42,438 nt of DNA from Phoronis australis (Eukaryota > Phoronida > Phoronidae). Position numbers and translations under genes: made by a program. The stretch spans positions 7,758 through 50,195 of the forward strand of contig NMRA01000008.1 of the NCBI GenBank assembly GCA_002633005.1. The letters run 5' to 3'. The stretch's first letter is position 1. Each line of letters starts with the position of its first letter. Below the pieces are notes generated by a model, which did not search any database, was not told where the DNA came from, and saw nothing but the letters and a program-made list of their open reading frames with translations. Below are positions 10,701-19,400 of the stretch, piece after piece.

Positions 10701-13700
10701 ATTGATTCCCTAACTGAAGCGGAATGTCTTTTGAGGAGTTACTTCACTTGTAAAACTGAATAACACTATGTTAGGATAATATTCCAAGGTTTTCCTTTCA
10801 AAAGTAACATAACCTTGACAACACATAGTTTCACTATAAAATACCTTCATACTGAAGCCTGATGGAAAAGTGTTCTTAGGCCAGTCGAACTGTGATAGAT
10901 GAATTTTGGTGCCTGACTCCAAAACAATCATGATTTTCTCGTCAGGCCTAAAAAGAAAAGACATAACATTGAAGAGAACAAGCATTTGTCAAAGACCAAA
11001 TTGTTCACTGCCATCTCAGGATATACGCAGTTTTAAGGCAACTTAATGTGATAACGGATTTCTTATGTAAAGCCAGATTTAATATATTTGTTACTTCCAA
11101 CATATCTAACAAGAGCAACGCAGAGCGTTGAAATGCGCCCACAATTGCACCGCATACGGTATCCTTCTAGGGTTGTTTATTGGTACCATAAAGTGGCCAG
11201 TAGAGGGCATATATGTAGTATGTTGTACTTTGCAAAATGGAAAGGCATGGTCCTTGTCTCCTCAATAGGCTTAGGGCAAAATGTGAGTAATCTTCATAAT
11301 ACAAGCACATCCTATACACCAGTTGCTTAAAGCACCACAGAAACATAGAATTAAAAACAAATTTACCAACATACGAGATTAGCACAGCATTAGAATGCCA
11401 GAAACAAATTTCTACTTGGAACTTTTCCTTCATAGTCACGAAGTAACACAAAGTATACACCTGAAGACCTATGAAAATACAGAGGTCAATGTAAAATACT
11501 AAAATTGCCACTAGAGGCAAATACTAAAATTGCCACTAGAGGCATACCGGTAATCAGAATCATCCTAAAGTCGTCATCGTCCGTTGTCAACATCACATAA
11601 ATACACTTGCTAAATTTAGTAAAGATCCTGCAAACGGTTTGGGAGATACAGCCATGGGCGCAAAAAAACAAAACTGCCACTAGGAGGCGCCACAGTAGTC
11701 CAAATCGTCTGAAAATCATTGTCAGCTGTCTTCCTTATAGTAAGCACATACACGCCAATTTTCACAATCATCCTTTGAGCGGTTTGGTTGATAGAGGGGT
11801 GGACGCAAAAATACAGACTCGAAAACAGTAAAAATGGCCACTAGGTGGCGCAAACTATGTCGAATCCATCTGAAAACGGCAGGATAGCGTCATCTCACTA
11901 CTAGGTGCCTACATACCAAATTTCATGAAAATCCGTTCAGGACTTTTGAAGATACAAAGGTAAGCGTAAAAAAATTAAATTGCCACTAGGGGGCACACCG
12001 GTAGTCGGATCCGTCCGAAAGTTCGCACATGCCGTCCCATTCATGAATGGAACATATGTGCCAAATTTCATGAACGTATGTCAAAGGGTTTTGGAGATAG
12101 AGCAGCGGACGCCGGATTGACGCCGCCCGGACGGACGGACGGACAGAGATGATGGCATAATATGTCCACATATAAATATGTGGGCGCATAAAAATGATCA
12201 CTCACATTTCTCAAAATTTTGCTTCAAAAATGAACTTTTATACAGTGCGTAACATGGTTGTAGTTTGAAAACAAGGTCATGGTCGCCAAATTCAACTGGT
12301 GCAAGGAGATGACAGATCTACATCTCAGCGCAACATACGGTAAGAACAAAATGAAAACCATCCTTCCTAAGGTATCGCGCCAACATTTTCTTAGCAGAAA
12401 TGTGGAAAACGAGGTCAAAATCGTCAAATTCGCTCTGGATATTAATCGTGACGAGTACGGATGATCAGTGCCACCAGCAGAAGCATGTCACATGGTACAG
12501 TTGATGTAATACTTACTTGGCTAACTTAATGATGTATGTCTTATTGTCAATGTCATACACATTAGCCACACGAAGCCCAAGACAGCTGAAATATAACCGA
12601 TAATATACTGTACATCAGTGTACTTTTATGAGGATATTGACAATCAGTATACAATGAGCATAATTACGAGCGAACGATTTCGGTCGTTAAGTATGAGCGA
12701 AGTCTTGGTCATAATTACGAGCATAATAGTGGGCGCCACTTTCGCCTGAACAGTCCACGATATCAAAGGGAACACCGCTGTCTACTGCCAGTTGAGATGA
12801 AGGCACTGTTTAGAGTAGAGTAGAAGTCTAGACTAGAGCCTATGATAGGGTGAGCAAACCCTATTACAAATTTCATAAGAAACACTTGAAAAGAGTATTA
12901 AATGATAGCTTTGGACATGCCGTTTATACAACTTTTTGAATTTTTCAAATCGGTTTAGCGGTTCTCGAGTTATTTGAATTGTAGAGCCTCAAAAATGGCC
13001 TTTTTTTCAGCAAACGCCACCCAGAAATTTCAGGCCACAGAAAATGGCAAGTTTAGACAACTATATTTGGGAATCCATAGCTCACAGTTTTCTTAAAACA
13101 AGATGGAGAGTCCTTTGCAAGTAGGTTAACAACATGGCATAGACACCAAACCACAAATTATTATATTTTGCATGAACAAGAACAACAAAAATTGAAAAAT
13201 TCATCATCGACTTGTGACATGACATTTTTGCCCCTGAAGCTATGTTGAACAAGTGATGTTTTAAAAAGAGAGCAACTTATTACCGTGAAAATGACAAAAC
13301 ACTTCAAGAATTACTATGGTTTAGGGAACATGTTTCTTTTGCTCCAAAAGATTTTGAAATAATTCTAACAAATGAAATTTGCATAACAAATGAATTCAAA
13401 ATGAGCAAAAACTAGAAAACTAACCTTTTTCAGAGTATTTCGTTATTTATTTAAAAACCCGTGAGGTTATGTAAATCAAGTTGCACACCAAATGACAAAA
13501 TATGATAATATGCATTTTTAATAAACAAAATTAAATTGGACCCTAAAATTTCAACGAATTTCAAATCAATTTCATTCCTGTCAAATAATATAGAAACTCA
13601 GAGGTGTTGTGTTGGCGACTATCCAAAAAGAGCATATTTGTATTCTAAAATGTTTTGATGCACTGCAGTGTTGACTGAACATTTATTTTGGTGAAATGTG

Positions 13701-14697
13701 TAATTTTCTAAAAATGAAACAGATCTCAGCGCCCCCACGAGGTGGTAAAAGTGTAACAAAAAATATTTTTGTTTGAAGAAAATAGACAAAAATGACTCTA
13801 TCCCCAAAATTGAAGTAAATTAAATTTTAAAAGTATTTTATATTATTTTAATGAAAATATTTTACCAGGTTCGGGCCACTTTTTGTAATTTAGAGAAGTT
13901 TTGACTGGTTCTGTTGAATACATTTGACCAATCAGGTTCGAGTTTAGTTTGAACCCTGGAAAGGTCAACTTGTTTCTAGAAAAATGACTGAAGTTACCTT
14001 TTTAGAAGTGTTCCTAAATGAAAATGGTGAGATAAAGTGAAAAAAATTGATCAGGAATGGATTAGGATATGATAAGTGATTATGACATTAAGTGTACACT
14101 TTCAGGATTTTTAAAGGTGAGAGAGCAGCGAGGCAGTAAATTAAAAAAGTACATTTTCTCATATTTTTGTCAAAAAAAATAAAAAGTGTACACTCAGGGT
14201 TGAAAGCAGAATTTTGTAGCAAACAGTTTGATATAAATATCATTAAAATCGGTTCAGTAACAACCATTTAACAGTTGAAAGTTTGACACCTACTGAAAGT
14301 CACAAGAATTTACCAGTGAGTGAAAAATTTGAGGTGCTCGCTTTACTTCAATTTTTAAAAATACTCATTCATGCCCAAATTTTTGAAATGGATATCAGTA
14401 GAAAGAAGAAAAATTAAATATTTCACTGGCATACTTTTCACTTTCCACCACTTAGTATGTTAATAGATATGAGCTTGTGAAAATCATGAAAAATGGCAAA
14501 ATTTCGCTCTTCTGAATTTCCGCCATATTGGCATATTGCCATATTGATTGAAATGAAAGCTGGAAATTGAAAACCAACACAGAATATCAGTCACTGCATA
14601 GTATAATAACTTTTCCTCGAGTATTTATGTATCCTTACCCATTTCGAAGTTCATGAACAGCAACCCTGATATCTACAGTGTTAAATCTACTATTCAT
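1680..14697 (-). CDS. NEMF: NEMF / Rqc2 homologue, N-terminal part of gene (12 exons, 3' end outside window)
   Basis: Ribosome quality control factor. In known family members it binds the 60S subunit carrying a stalled peptidyl-tRNA, recruits Listerin and adds C-terminal Ala/Thr-type tails. Exons, in transcription order: 14639-14697, 12517-12585, 10845-10947, 10459-10584, 8635-8941, 7692-7762, 7211-7278, 6765-6903, 6062-6187, 4746-4906, 4164-4268, 1680-1743. All junctions keep phase and give about 466 continuous codons that run collinear with human NEMF (about 1076 aa). The NFACT-N domain covers the first half. Conserved D9, D96 and R97 (in LGVDRIVD), needed for tailing in yeast Rqc2 and human NEMF, are all present. 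A charged coiled-coil stretch starts near residue 315. The NFACT-R and C-terminal domains lie left of the window. Introns 1, 2, 4, 9 and 11 contain mobile-element or repeat sequence. Confidence 0.97.
2324..2712 (+). repeat. Fold-back element I with three hairpins (NEMF intron 11)
   Basis: It starts with a perfect 30-bp palindrome (2324-2353, half-site TACTTGGCGAAATTT). A second hairpin follows (2383-2409, TACTTGGCGGAA arms, 3-base loop), then a T-tract. A third hairpin has 17-bp arms at 2547-2563 and 2574-2590 around a loop containing ATGG. The body matches element II (from 2940): 'aggtcgcaatt', 'ctattgttttt', 'cttccggttaaagatg'. An ambiguous base (N) lies at 2713. Confidence 0.8.
2936..3300 (+). 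repeat. Fold-back element II, related to element I
   Basis: It begins 'attaattccgccaagtgtcgctc', one arm of the palindrome in element I, then a T-tract, 'aggtcgcaatttt', and 'cttccggttaaagatggcgg'. It carries AAGATGGCGGC (3098-3108) and AAGATGGCGGA (3249-3259), both YY1-like. The arm that would complete the inverted repeat is absent, so this looks like a diverged or partial copy. Confidence 0.7.
3301..4140 (+). repeat. Degenerate repeat remnants and CAT/GTC-rich simple sequence
   Basis: A mosaic in NEMF intron 11. A third AAGATGGCGGA lies at 3415-3425. Two 'taatttcgccaagtgtcgctc'-like arms lie at about 3932-3951 and 4080-4105, each preceded by trinucleotide-rich sequence of the 'cgtcatcatc' type (about 3870-3930 and 4030-4075). 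A similar simple tract precedes element II (2885-2935). The pattern suggests repeated nested insertion of one family. Confidence 0.55.
4164..4268 (-). CDS. NEMF: NEMF exon 11 (acidic linker, weak donor)
   Basis: Acceptor TTCGTAG. It encodes an acidic run ([11 protein letters not shown]) and then [14 protein letters not shown], matching VDVDLSLSAYANAKK. The donor is GTACGA, a poor match to consensus, but it is the only GT that keeps phase with exon 12. Fold-back repeat sequence begins about 30 bases beyond the donor. Confidence 0.9.
4746..4906 (-). CDS. NEMF: NEMF exon 10
   Basis: Acceptor CTTCAG, donor GTAAGC. It encodes [20 protein letters not shown] then [20 protein letters not shown] and NINHITMLL. 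This is near-identical to the human [17 protein letters not shown] and KEAQAQGDPVASAIKELKL stretch. Confidence 0.98.
5092..5578. mobile_element. Non-autonomous TIR DNA transposon (MITE), 487 bp
   Basis: Perfect 13-bp terminal inverted repeats CAGGGCTTGGAAT (5092-5104) and ATTCCAAGCCCTG (5566-5578). Both ends are flanked directly by AAAAGA, a possible target-site duplication. CAGGG ends resemble the hAT superfamily, but hAT usually duplicates 8 bases and I see only 6. The interior has several 'gcggaaat' motifs and the palindromic 'ccgcgtttccgcgg' region, with no transposase. It lies in NEMF intron 9. Confidence 0.8.
6062..6187 (-). CDS. NEMF: NEMF exon 9 (start of coiled coil)
   Basis: Acceptor GATTTTAG, donor GTATGT, 42 codons. 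It encodes [20 protein letters not shown] and ends with [11 protein letters not shown]. The charged heptad-like pattern matches the first helix of the family's middle coiled-coil domain, which in Rqc2 reaches towards Listerin. Confidence 0.95.
6765..6903 (-). CDS. NEMF: NEMF exon 8
   Basis: Acceptor CTCTTTCAG, donor GTTTGT, 46 codons. It encodes [20 protein letters not shown], then [15 protein letters not shown]. This matches [20 protein letters not shown] and AVDEFYSKIEGQKID of human NEMF. Confidence 0.97.
7211..7278 (-). CDS. NEMF: NEMF exon 7
   Basis: Acceptor AATTTCAG, donor GTAAGC. It encodes [28 protein letters not shown] is a hallmark stretch of NEMF; the rest of this linker is variable in the family. 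Confidence 0.92.
7692..7762 (-). CDS. NEMF: NEMF exon 6
   Basis: Acceptor GCATTATAG, donor GTTAGT. It encodes [24 protein letters not shown], equivalent to the DIEKVLVSLQKAEDYM segment. The first Asp codon is split with exon 5. Confidence 0.9.
8635..8941 (-). CDS. NEMF: NEMF exon 5
   Basis: The longest exon seen, 102 codons plus one base, with acceptor CCACAG and donor GTGAGT. It encodes [20 protein letters not shown] and further on [15 protein letters not shown], both strongly conserved in the family. Confidence 0.97.
9562..10059 (+). mobile_element. BEL/Pao retrotransposon fragment: C-terminal end of pol polyprotein
   Basis: An open frame of 165 codons. It begins with an integrase-tail segment ([19 protein letters not shown], then LSALVLGHG in the place of the usual LTPSHLL-HGR) and ends with a DUF5641-like module ([18 protein letters not shown], then LCPLELSV before the stop). 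This layout is typical of the very end of BEL/Pao polyproteins. Gag, protease, RT and the integrase core are missing, so the copy is 5'-truncated or interrupted. It lies antisense in NEMF intron 4. The intact frame suggests a fairly recent insertion. Confidence 0.8.
10079..10300 (+). repeat. Polypurine tract and probable start of BEL/Pao 3' LTR
   Basis: Nineteen bases after the polyprotein stop comes GGGGGAGGGGGCAGGG (10079-10094), a classical polypurine tract, followed directly by TGTTG, a plausible LTR start. I could not fix the LTR end; it must lie before NEMF exon 4 (10459). No 5' LTR was found for comparison. Confidence 0.5.
10459..10584 (-). CDS. NEMF: NEMF exon 4 (D96/R97)
   Basis: Acceptor TTTACAG, donor GTAAAA, 42 codons in phase 0. 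It contains [20 protein letters not shown] and ends ILELYDR. The Asp-Arg pair falls at residues 96-97, the same numbering as human NEMF, where it is required for C-terminal tailing. Confidence 0.97.
10845..10947 (-). CDS. NEMF: NEMF exon 3
   Basis: Acceptor CTTTTTAG, donor GTATTT. It encodes [20 protein letters not shown] followed by [14 protein letters not shown]. It matches the LLLESGIRIHTTEFEWPKN region of the family. Confidence 0.96.
11111..12194 (+). mobile_element. Modular CTCF-motif repeat, copy B (complete)
   Basis: The left end has a perfect hairpin CAACGC-AGA-GCGTTG (11116-11130), then the terminal repeat ATGCGCCCACA (11133-11143). The right end has a hairpin CCACATA/TATGTGG and the matching TGTGGGCGCAT (12179-12189). 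Inside are modules of about 150 bp, each starting with a CTCF-like core: 11533 (one G short), 11677-11690 CCACTAGGAGGCGC, 11838-11851 CCACTAGGTGGCGC and 11983-11996 CCACTAGGGGGCAC. A 25-bp duplication around 11501-11550 gives an extra partial core at 11508. No protein is encoded. It lies in NEMF intron 2. Confidence 0.85.
12517..12585 (-). CDS. NEMF: NEMF exon 2
   Basis: Acceptor TTATATTTCAG, donor GTAAGT. It encodes [20 protein letters not shown], the NFACT-N segment corresponding to [21 protein letters not shown] in human NEMF. Phase 2 in, phase 2 out. Confidence 0.96.
12586..14638. other. NEMF intron 1
   Basis: AT-rich intron of 2.05 kb. 'cataattacgagc' occurs twice (near 12658 and 12710). 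An isolated CCACGAGGTGG lies near 13734. No coding exon or complete mobile element was recognised. Confidence 0.6.
14639..14697 (-). CDS. NEMF: NEMF exon 1 (start codon)
   Basis: Begins at ATG 14697 and encodes [19 protein letters not shown] plus two bases; donor GTAAGG. It matches the family start MKSRFSTIDLRAV and includes the conserved Asp9. The following exon completes a Gly codon, which confirms the junction. Confidence 0.95.
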
Positions 14698-16069
14698 TTC
14701 TTAATTCCTTAACACATTCGTGAAGCGAAACCTTGTGAAATCTGTTGAACGCAATTTGTGCGCTAACAATAATATTTGATTAAATATCTGTCGTCGTGAG
14801 ACAGCGTTGTACATTATAGTTGTCATATATGTTATTCTTTAGCTAAATGCAGACCCTTCCACTGAGTTTAAACGGATTTTGATCCTCATATAAGCACCGA
14901 TACTCCTTGGTACGATTCTTATTTATTTTCAAAACTATTAATATGAACAAGTACATGTGTCATTGTAGTTGCACACAATCAAATCGCTAAGTGTATTCGT
15001 GGAGATAGAGCCAGAGAGGCTCAATGAGATTGAGTGAGTCACAAAGTGTTCTTTCAGGTTTTTCAAATTTATCCAAAACTGCAAGTCTTCTTGTAAATTT
15101 AATTTCCACATTCACTGTGAAAATTCTCAATTATTCAATTGATTTAATCTACGATAACTTTAATCTAAGTAATCTGGTCGTCACCTCAAAAATGATTCAA
15201 CTTTCAAGTCAAGACGGGTCTTCTTCAGTTCTTGACTTGGGTCGGGACCTGGGTTGGCTGACTAACGCGTACTTGTATGGTGAACAGTACCACAGTCTCA
15301 ACTGGTGGTCAGTCCATAAGGTCACCATATGACAAGCTTTTTGGCTAATTATGTCTCACACTGATTCAACCGTTAAAGTCGTGTTATAAGTGACCTTAAA
15401 GTTTTAGTTTTTTGCGCATAGAGGAACAACTTGCTTGAGGAGACCATTGAGGCCTTTAATTCTTCCCAGGCCGAACAAATTTCGCAATGTAACTTTTTTG
15501 GAATGGTCATTTGTTGAGTTGCCAAATCAGCAAGTGGCCATTTTTATATTGCTCGCGCCAGGGGATTATGACGCCATGTCCCCCAGATGGTATCTCATTT
15601 TCGAACAAGGAAATTTTAGTGAAGATTGTCTTTAAAATGAACAATACTAAAATCTGTTTATAATGTAGCAATGTTACTATGTAACGATGTTACAATCAGT
15701 ATTGATAATGTACCCAAAATTTATCGGATGTCATAATGGGCATGATTGCAATACGTTATACATGCGGCATATTGTGCAGAGCCTTAGAAATCGAGTTCTG
15801 TTGGCAGTAATGACATTTGTAGACATGTTTCCAACAGTAAACGACTAATTCATTTGAGGTACCACTACTACGACATTGCCTATGGACAATTGTACTTTGG
15901 TCGTCTGGTTAGAATGCCTGACATTGAAGCAACAGGTATTGTGTTCAAAACTTGGACTTGGATTTTGTTCTGCAATATGGTACTTCTTTTTGCAATATGA
16001 AAGCATGTCTTTGCCACACATTTCGTCAAATTAACGTGTATACTTTCAATGTGATGGTTTCTATTGTAG
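14698..16069. promoter_or_regulatory. Shared upstream region between NEMF and ENTPD5/6 (head to head)
   Basis: The two coding starts are divergent and about 1.44 kb apart, so this stretch must hold the NEMF 5' UTR/promoter. Unless an unseen 5' exon lies elsewhere, it also holds the ENTPD promoter. No TATA box stands out near the NEMF ATG. From 15846 onward the sequence belongs to the block duplicated across the N gap. Confidence 0.45.
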
Positions 16070-16140
16070 GATTGCAAGGAAATGTCCAACACGAATACAT
16101 CAGTGGGGTCAACAATGTAAACCATTTATGCAGTGTTGAG

Positions 16141-16423
16141 ATGCAAACCAAGTTTAGCCCGACCATGTATGATATGTCTCAATTGTTTACCAAACGTGTC
16201 CTAGTTGGGATCATAGTCTTTCAGCAGTTCGTTATCATCTACTTGCTGTGGAACACTAACTGTCAACATTACCCCACATATTATCCGGCCATCAGTGGTG
16301 ACAATTACTCACACAAACCTATGAAACATGATGGAAGTAAGGACCTCATGTATGGTGTGATGTTTGACGCTGGTAGTACTGGAAGCCGTGTTCATATCTA
16401 CCAATTCTCGCACAATCAGCAAG
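16141..16423 (+). CDS. ENTPD5/6: ENTPD coding exon 1, duplicate block 1
   Basis: 94 codons plus one base. The chosen start is MQTKFSP; an alternative in-frame Met is at 16165 (MYDMSQ). The hydrophobic stretch VLVGIIVFQQFVIIYLLW is a probable signal anchor. Ends MYGVMFDAGSTGSRVHIYQF SHNQQ with donor GTTTGT. An acceptor TTCTATTGTAG at 16069 suggests the exon starts at 16070 with a short 5' UTR and that an upstream non-coding exon exists. Confidence 0.9.
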
Positions 16424-19400
16424 GTTTGTCTAGTTTAAATCTTGTGCTGAAGCTCTGTTGCCCATTCGTGTTATGTGGCTTGAAATTGTTCAAAGTTGTT
16501 TTATTAAGTGTAAATTTTAGATATCTGAATGTTGGCAACAATGATCAACAATCAACTGCGCTTATCTAAAGATTTTCACTTCATGCTGCGTTGCTGCTCA
16601 GTCAATGTCATACCTGTACTATCGGTATTTCAACTATAATTCACAAATTTTGAATTTGAAAAGCAGTGTGGTATTGAACTGTAGACTTATTGCTATAAAT
16701 GCATTGTATCTTGCTCATGATTGCTTATCCATTACATTATGTGTACTTTTGTGTTACATCTCGTTCATTCGGTTTCCATTAGTGCATGGATGTTAAATCT
16801 ATTTTGATACTTTGGTCTGTTTTTGATAACAAAAATAAGTTCATGGCTACGAACTTCTTTCTTCTGTAGCTTTCATGGGTTGGTCGCTTCATGTATATTT
16901 GTCAATTATTTTTAGGCATGGTTAAATTAGAAAATGAAGTCTTTAAGCAAGTAAAGCCTGGATTATCGGCCTATGCTTCGAAGCCTCGGGAGGTTTGTTG
17001 TTTGTGATAGTATTTCGTAAAGCTAATCGTGTAGTACGTTCTTTCTATCAAAAAATACATATGTAGCCAACTTGTTGGATCGAACTTCAAGCCGTAACAA
17101 ACTGTCAGCTGTTCGGAAGCCTAGAAATTACTTCTAATCTGAGTAAAGAACAGGTGTATACCAGTTTGTGGTGCCAAATAGTCTAATATTAAATGTTACT
17201 TTGTTTGGCAGAGGACGGATATATAGCAGCTTTAACCACCAAGTTTTGCTAAAAGTGAATAACTGATCATTTGCATACGGTTAAAGTAGAGACTTATCAT
17301 GATTGCTTTTGCAATGAACAAAAATGCATGACATAGTCGTATACCTAGAAAAAGTTCAGTCATGCTTTTTGGGTTAATTATCAACTGCAAAAGAATATGA
17401 AAAGTTTATTTCTTTTCAAAAAACACAAGTTCTAGAATACCTGGTCATTAGACAAGTATTTTTAAGATTTTCTTGGACAAGCAAATCTGAGTGGATAAAT
17501 ACACCAGTCNNNNNNNNNNNNNNNNNNNNNNNNNNNNNNNNNNNNNNNNNNNNNNNNNNNNNNNNNNNNNNNNNNNNNNNNNNNNNNNNNNNNNNNNNNN
17601 NNNNNNNNNNNNNNNNNNNNNNNNNNNNNNNNNNNNNNNNNNNNNNNNNNNNNNNNNNNNNNNNNNNNNNNNNNNNNNNNNNNNNNNNNNNNNNNNNNNN
17701 NNNNNNNNNNNNNNNNNNNNNNNNNNNNNNNNNNNNNNNNNNNNNNNNNNNNNNNNNNNNNNNNNNNNNNNNNNNNNNNNNNNNNNNNNNNNNNNNNNNN
17801 NNNNNNNNNNNNNNNNNNNNNNNNNNNNNNNNNNNNNNNNNNNNNNNNNNNNNNNNNNNNNNNNNNNNNNNNNNNNNNNNNNNNNNNNNNNNNNNNNNNN
17901 NNTAATTCATTTGAGGTACCACTACTACGACATTGCCTATGGACAATTGTACTTTGGTCGTCTGGTTAGAATGCCTGACATTGAAGCAACAGGTATTGTG
18001 TTCAAAACTTGGACTTGGATTTTGTTCTGCAATATGGTACTTCTTTTTGCAGTATGAAAGCATGTCTTTGCCACACATTTCGTCAAATTAACGTTTATAC
18101 TTTCAATGTGATGGTTTCTATTGTAGGATTGCAAGGAAATGTCCAACACGATTACATCAGTGGGGTCAACAATGTAAACCATTTATGCAGTGTTGAGATG
18201 CAAACCAAGTTTAGCCCGACCATGTATGATATGTCTCAATTGTTTACCAAACGTGTCCTAGTTGGGATCATAGTCTTTCAGCAGTTTGTTATCATCTACT
18301 TGCTGTGGAACACTAACTGTCAACATTACCCCACATATTATCCGGCCATCAGTGGTGACAATTACTCACACAAACCTATGAAACATGATGAAAGTAAGGA
18401 CCTCATGTATGGTGTGATGTTTGACGCTGGTAGTACTGGAAGCCGTGTTCATATCTACCAATTCTCGCACAATCAGCAAGGTTTGTCTAGTTTAAATCTT
18501 GTGCTGAAGCTCTGTTGCCCACTCGTGTTATGTGGCTTGAAATTGTTCAAAGTTGTTTTATTAAGTGTAAATTTTAGATATCTGAATGTTGGCAACAATG
18601 ATCAGCAATCAACTGCGCTTATCTAAAGATTTTCACTTCATGCTGCGTTGCTGCTCAGTCAATGTCATACCTGTACTATCGGTATTTCAACTATAATTCA
18701 CAAATTTTGAATTTGAAAAGCAGTGTGGTATTGAACTGTAGACTGATTGCTCTAAATGCATTGTATCTTGCTCATGATTACTTATCCATTACATTATGTG
18801 TAGTTTAGTGTTACATCTCGGTCATTCGGTTTCCATTAGTGCATGGATGTTAAATCTATTTTGATACTTTGGTCTGTTTTTGATAACAAAAATAAGTTCA
18901 TGGCTACAAACTTCTTCCTTCTGTAGCTTTCATGAGTTGGTCGCTTTATGTATATTTGTCAATTATATTTAGGCATGGTTAAATTAGAAAATGAAGTCTT
19001 TAAGCAAGTAAAGCCTGGATTATCGGCCTATGCTTCGAAGCCTCGGGAGGTTTGTTGTTTGTGATGGTATTTCGTAAAGCTAATCGTTTACGTTCATTCT
19101 ATCAAAAAATACATATGTAGCCAACTTGTTGGATCGAACTTCAAGCCGTAACAAACTGTCAGCTGTTCGGAAGCCTAGAAATTACTTCTAATCTGAGTAA
19201 AGAACAGGTGTATACCAGTTTGTGGTGCCAAATAGTCTAATATCAAATGTTACTTTGTTTGGAAGAGGACGGATATATAGCAGCTTTAACCACCAAGTTT
19301 TGCTAAAAGTGAATAACTGATCATTTGCATACGGTTAAAGCAGAGACTTATCATGATTGTTTTTGCAATGAACAAAAATGCATGACATAGTCGTATACCT

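Larger units (their letters stand above)
15846..17509 (+). repeat. Direct duplicate block 1, left of N gap
   Basis: 1664 bp nearly identical to 17903-19563. It runs to the very last base before the Ns. It contains ENTPD coding exons 1 and 2 and their introns. Differences are scattered substitutions and short indels, for example ATGGAAGT/ATGAAAGT and CACGAATAC/CACGATTAC, as expected of two alleles. Confidence 0.95.

Noticed and set aside
11167-11520. 117-codon minus-strand open frame
   Set aside because: It lies inside modular repeat copy B, and its sequence is not shared as protein with other copies.
1-12194. Helitron identity for the modular repeat
   Set aside because: It has a hairpin near one end, but there is no CTRR terminus and both ends carry inverted repeats, which Helitrons lack.
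13730-13745. Isolated CCACGAGGTGG in NEMF intron 1 as another CTCF-like site
   Set aside because: A single match outside the repeat family, expected by chance at this motif length; not counted with the family.
17416-18078. Long open frames across the N gap (both strands)
   Set aside because: They are open only because Ns do not encode stops.
15952-18626. Two tandem ENTPD genes
   Set aside because: Only exons 1-2 are doubled, the blocks end exactly at the gap edges, and exons 3-12 occur once. An assembly duplication explains this better.
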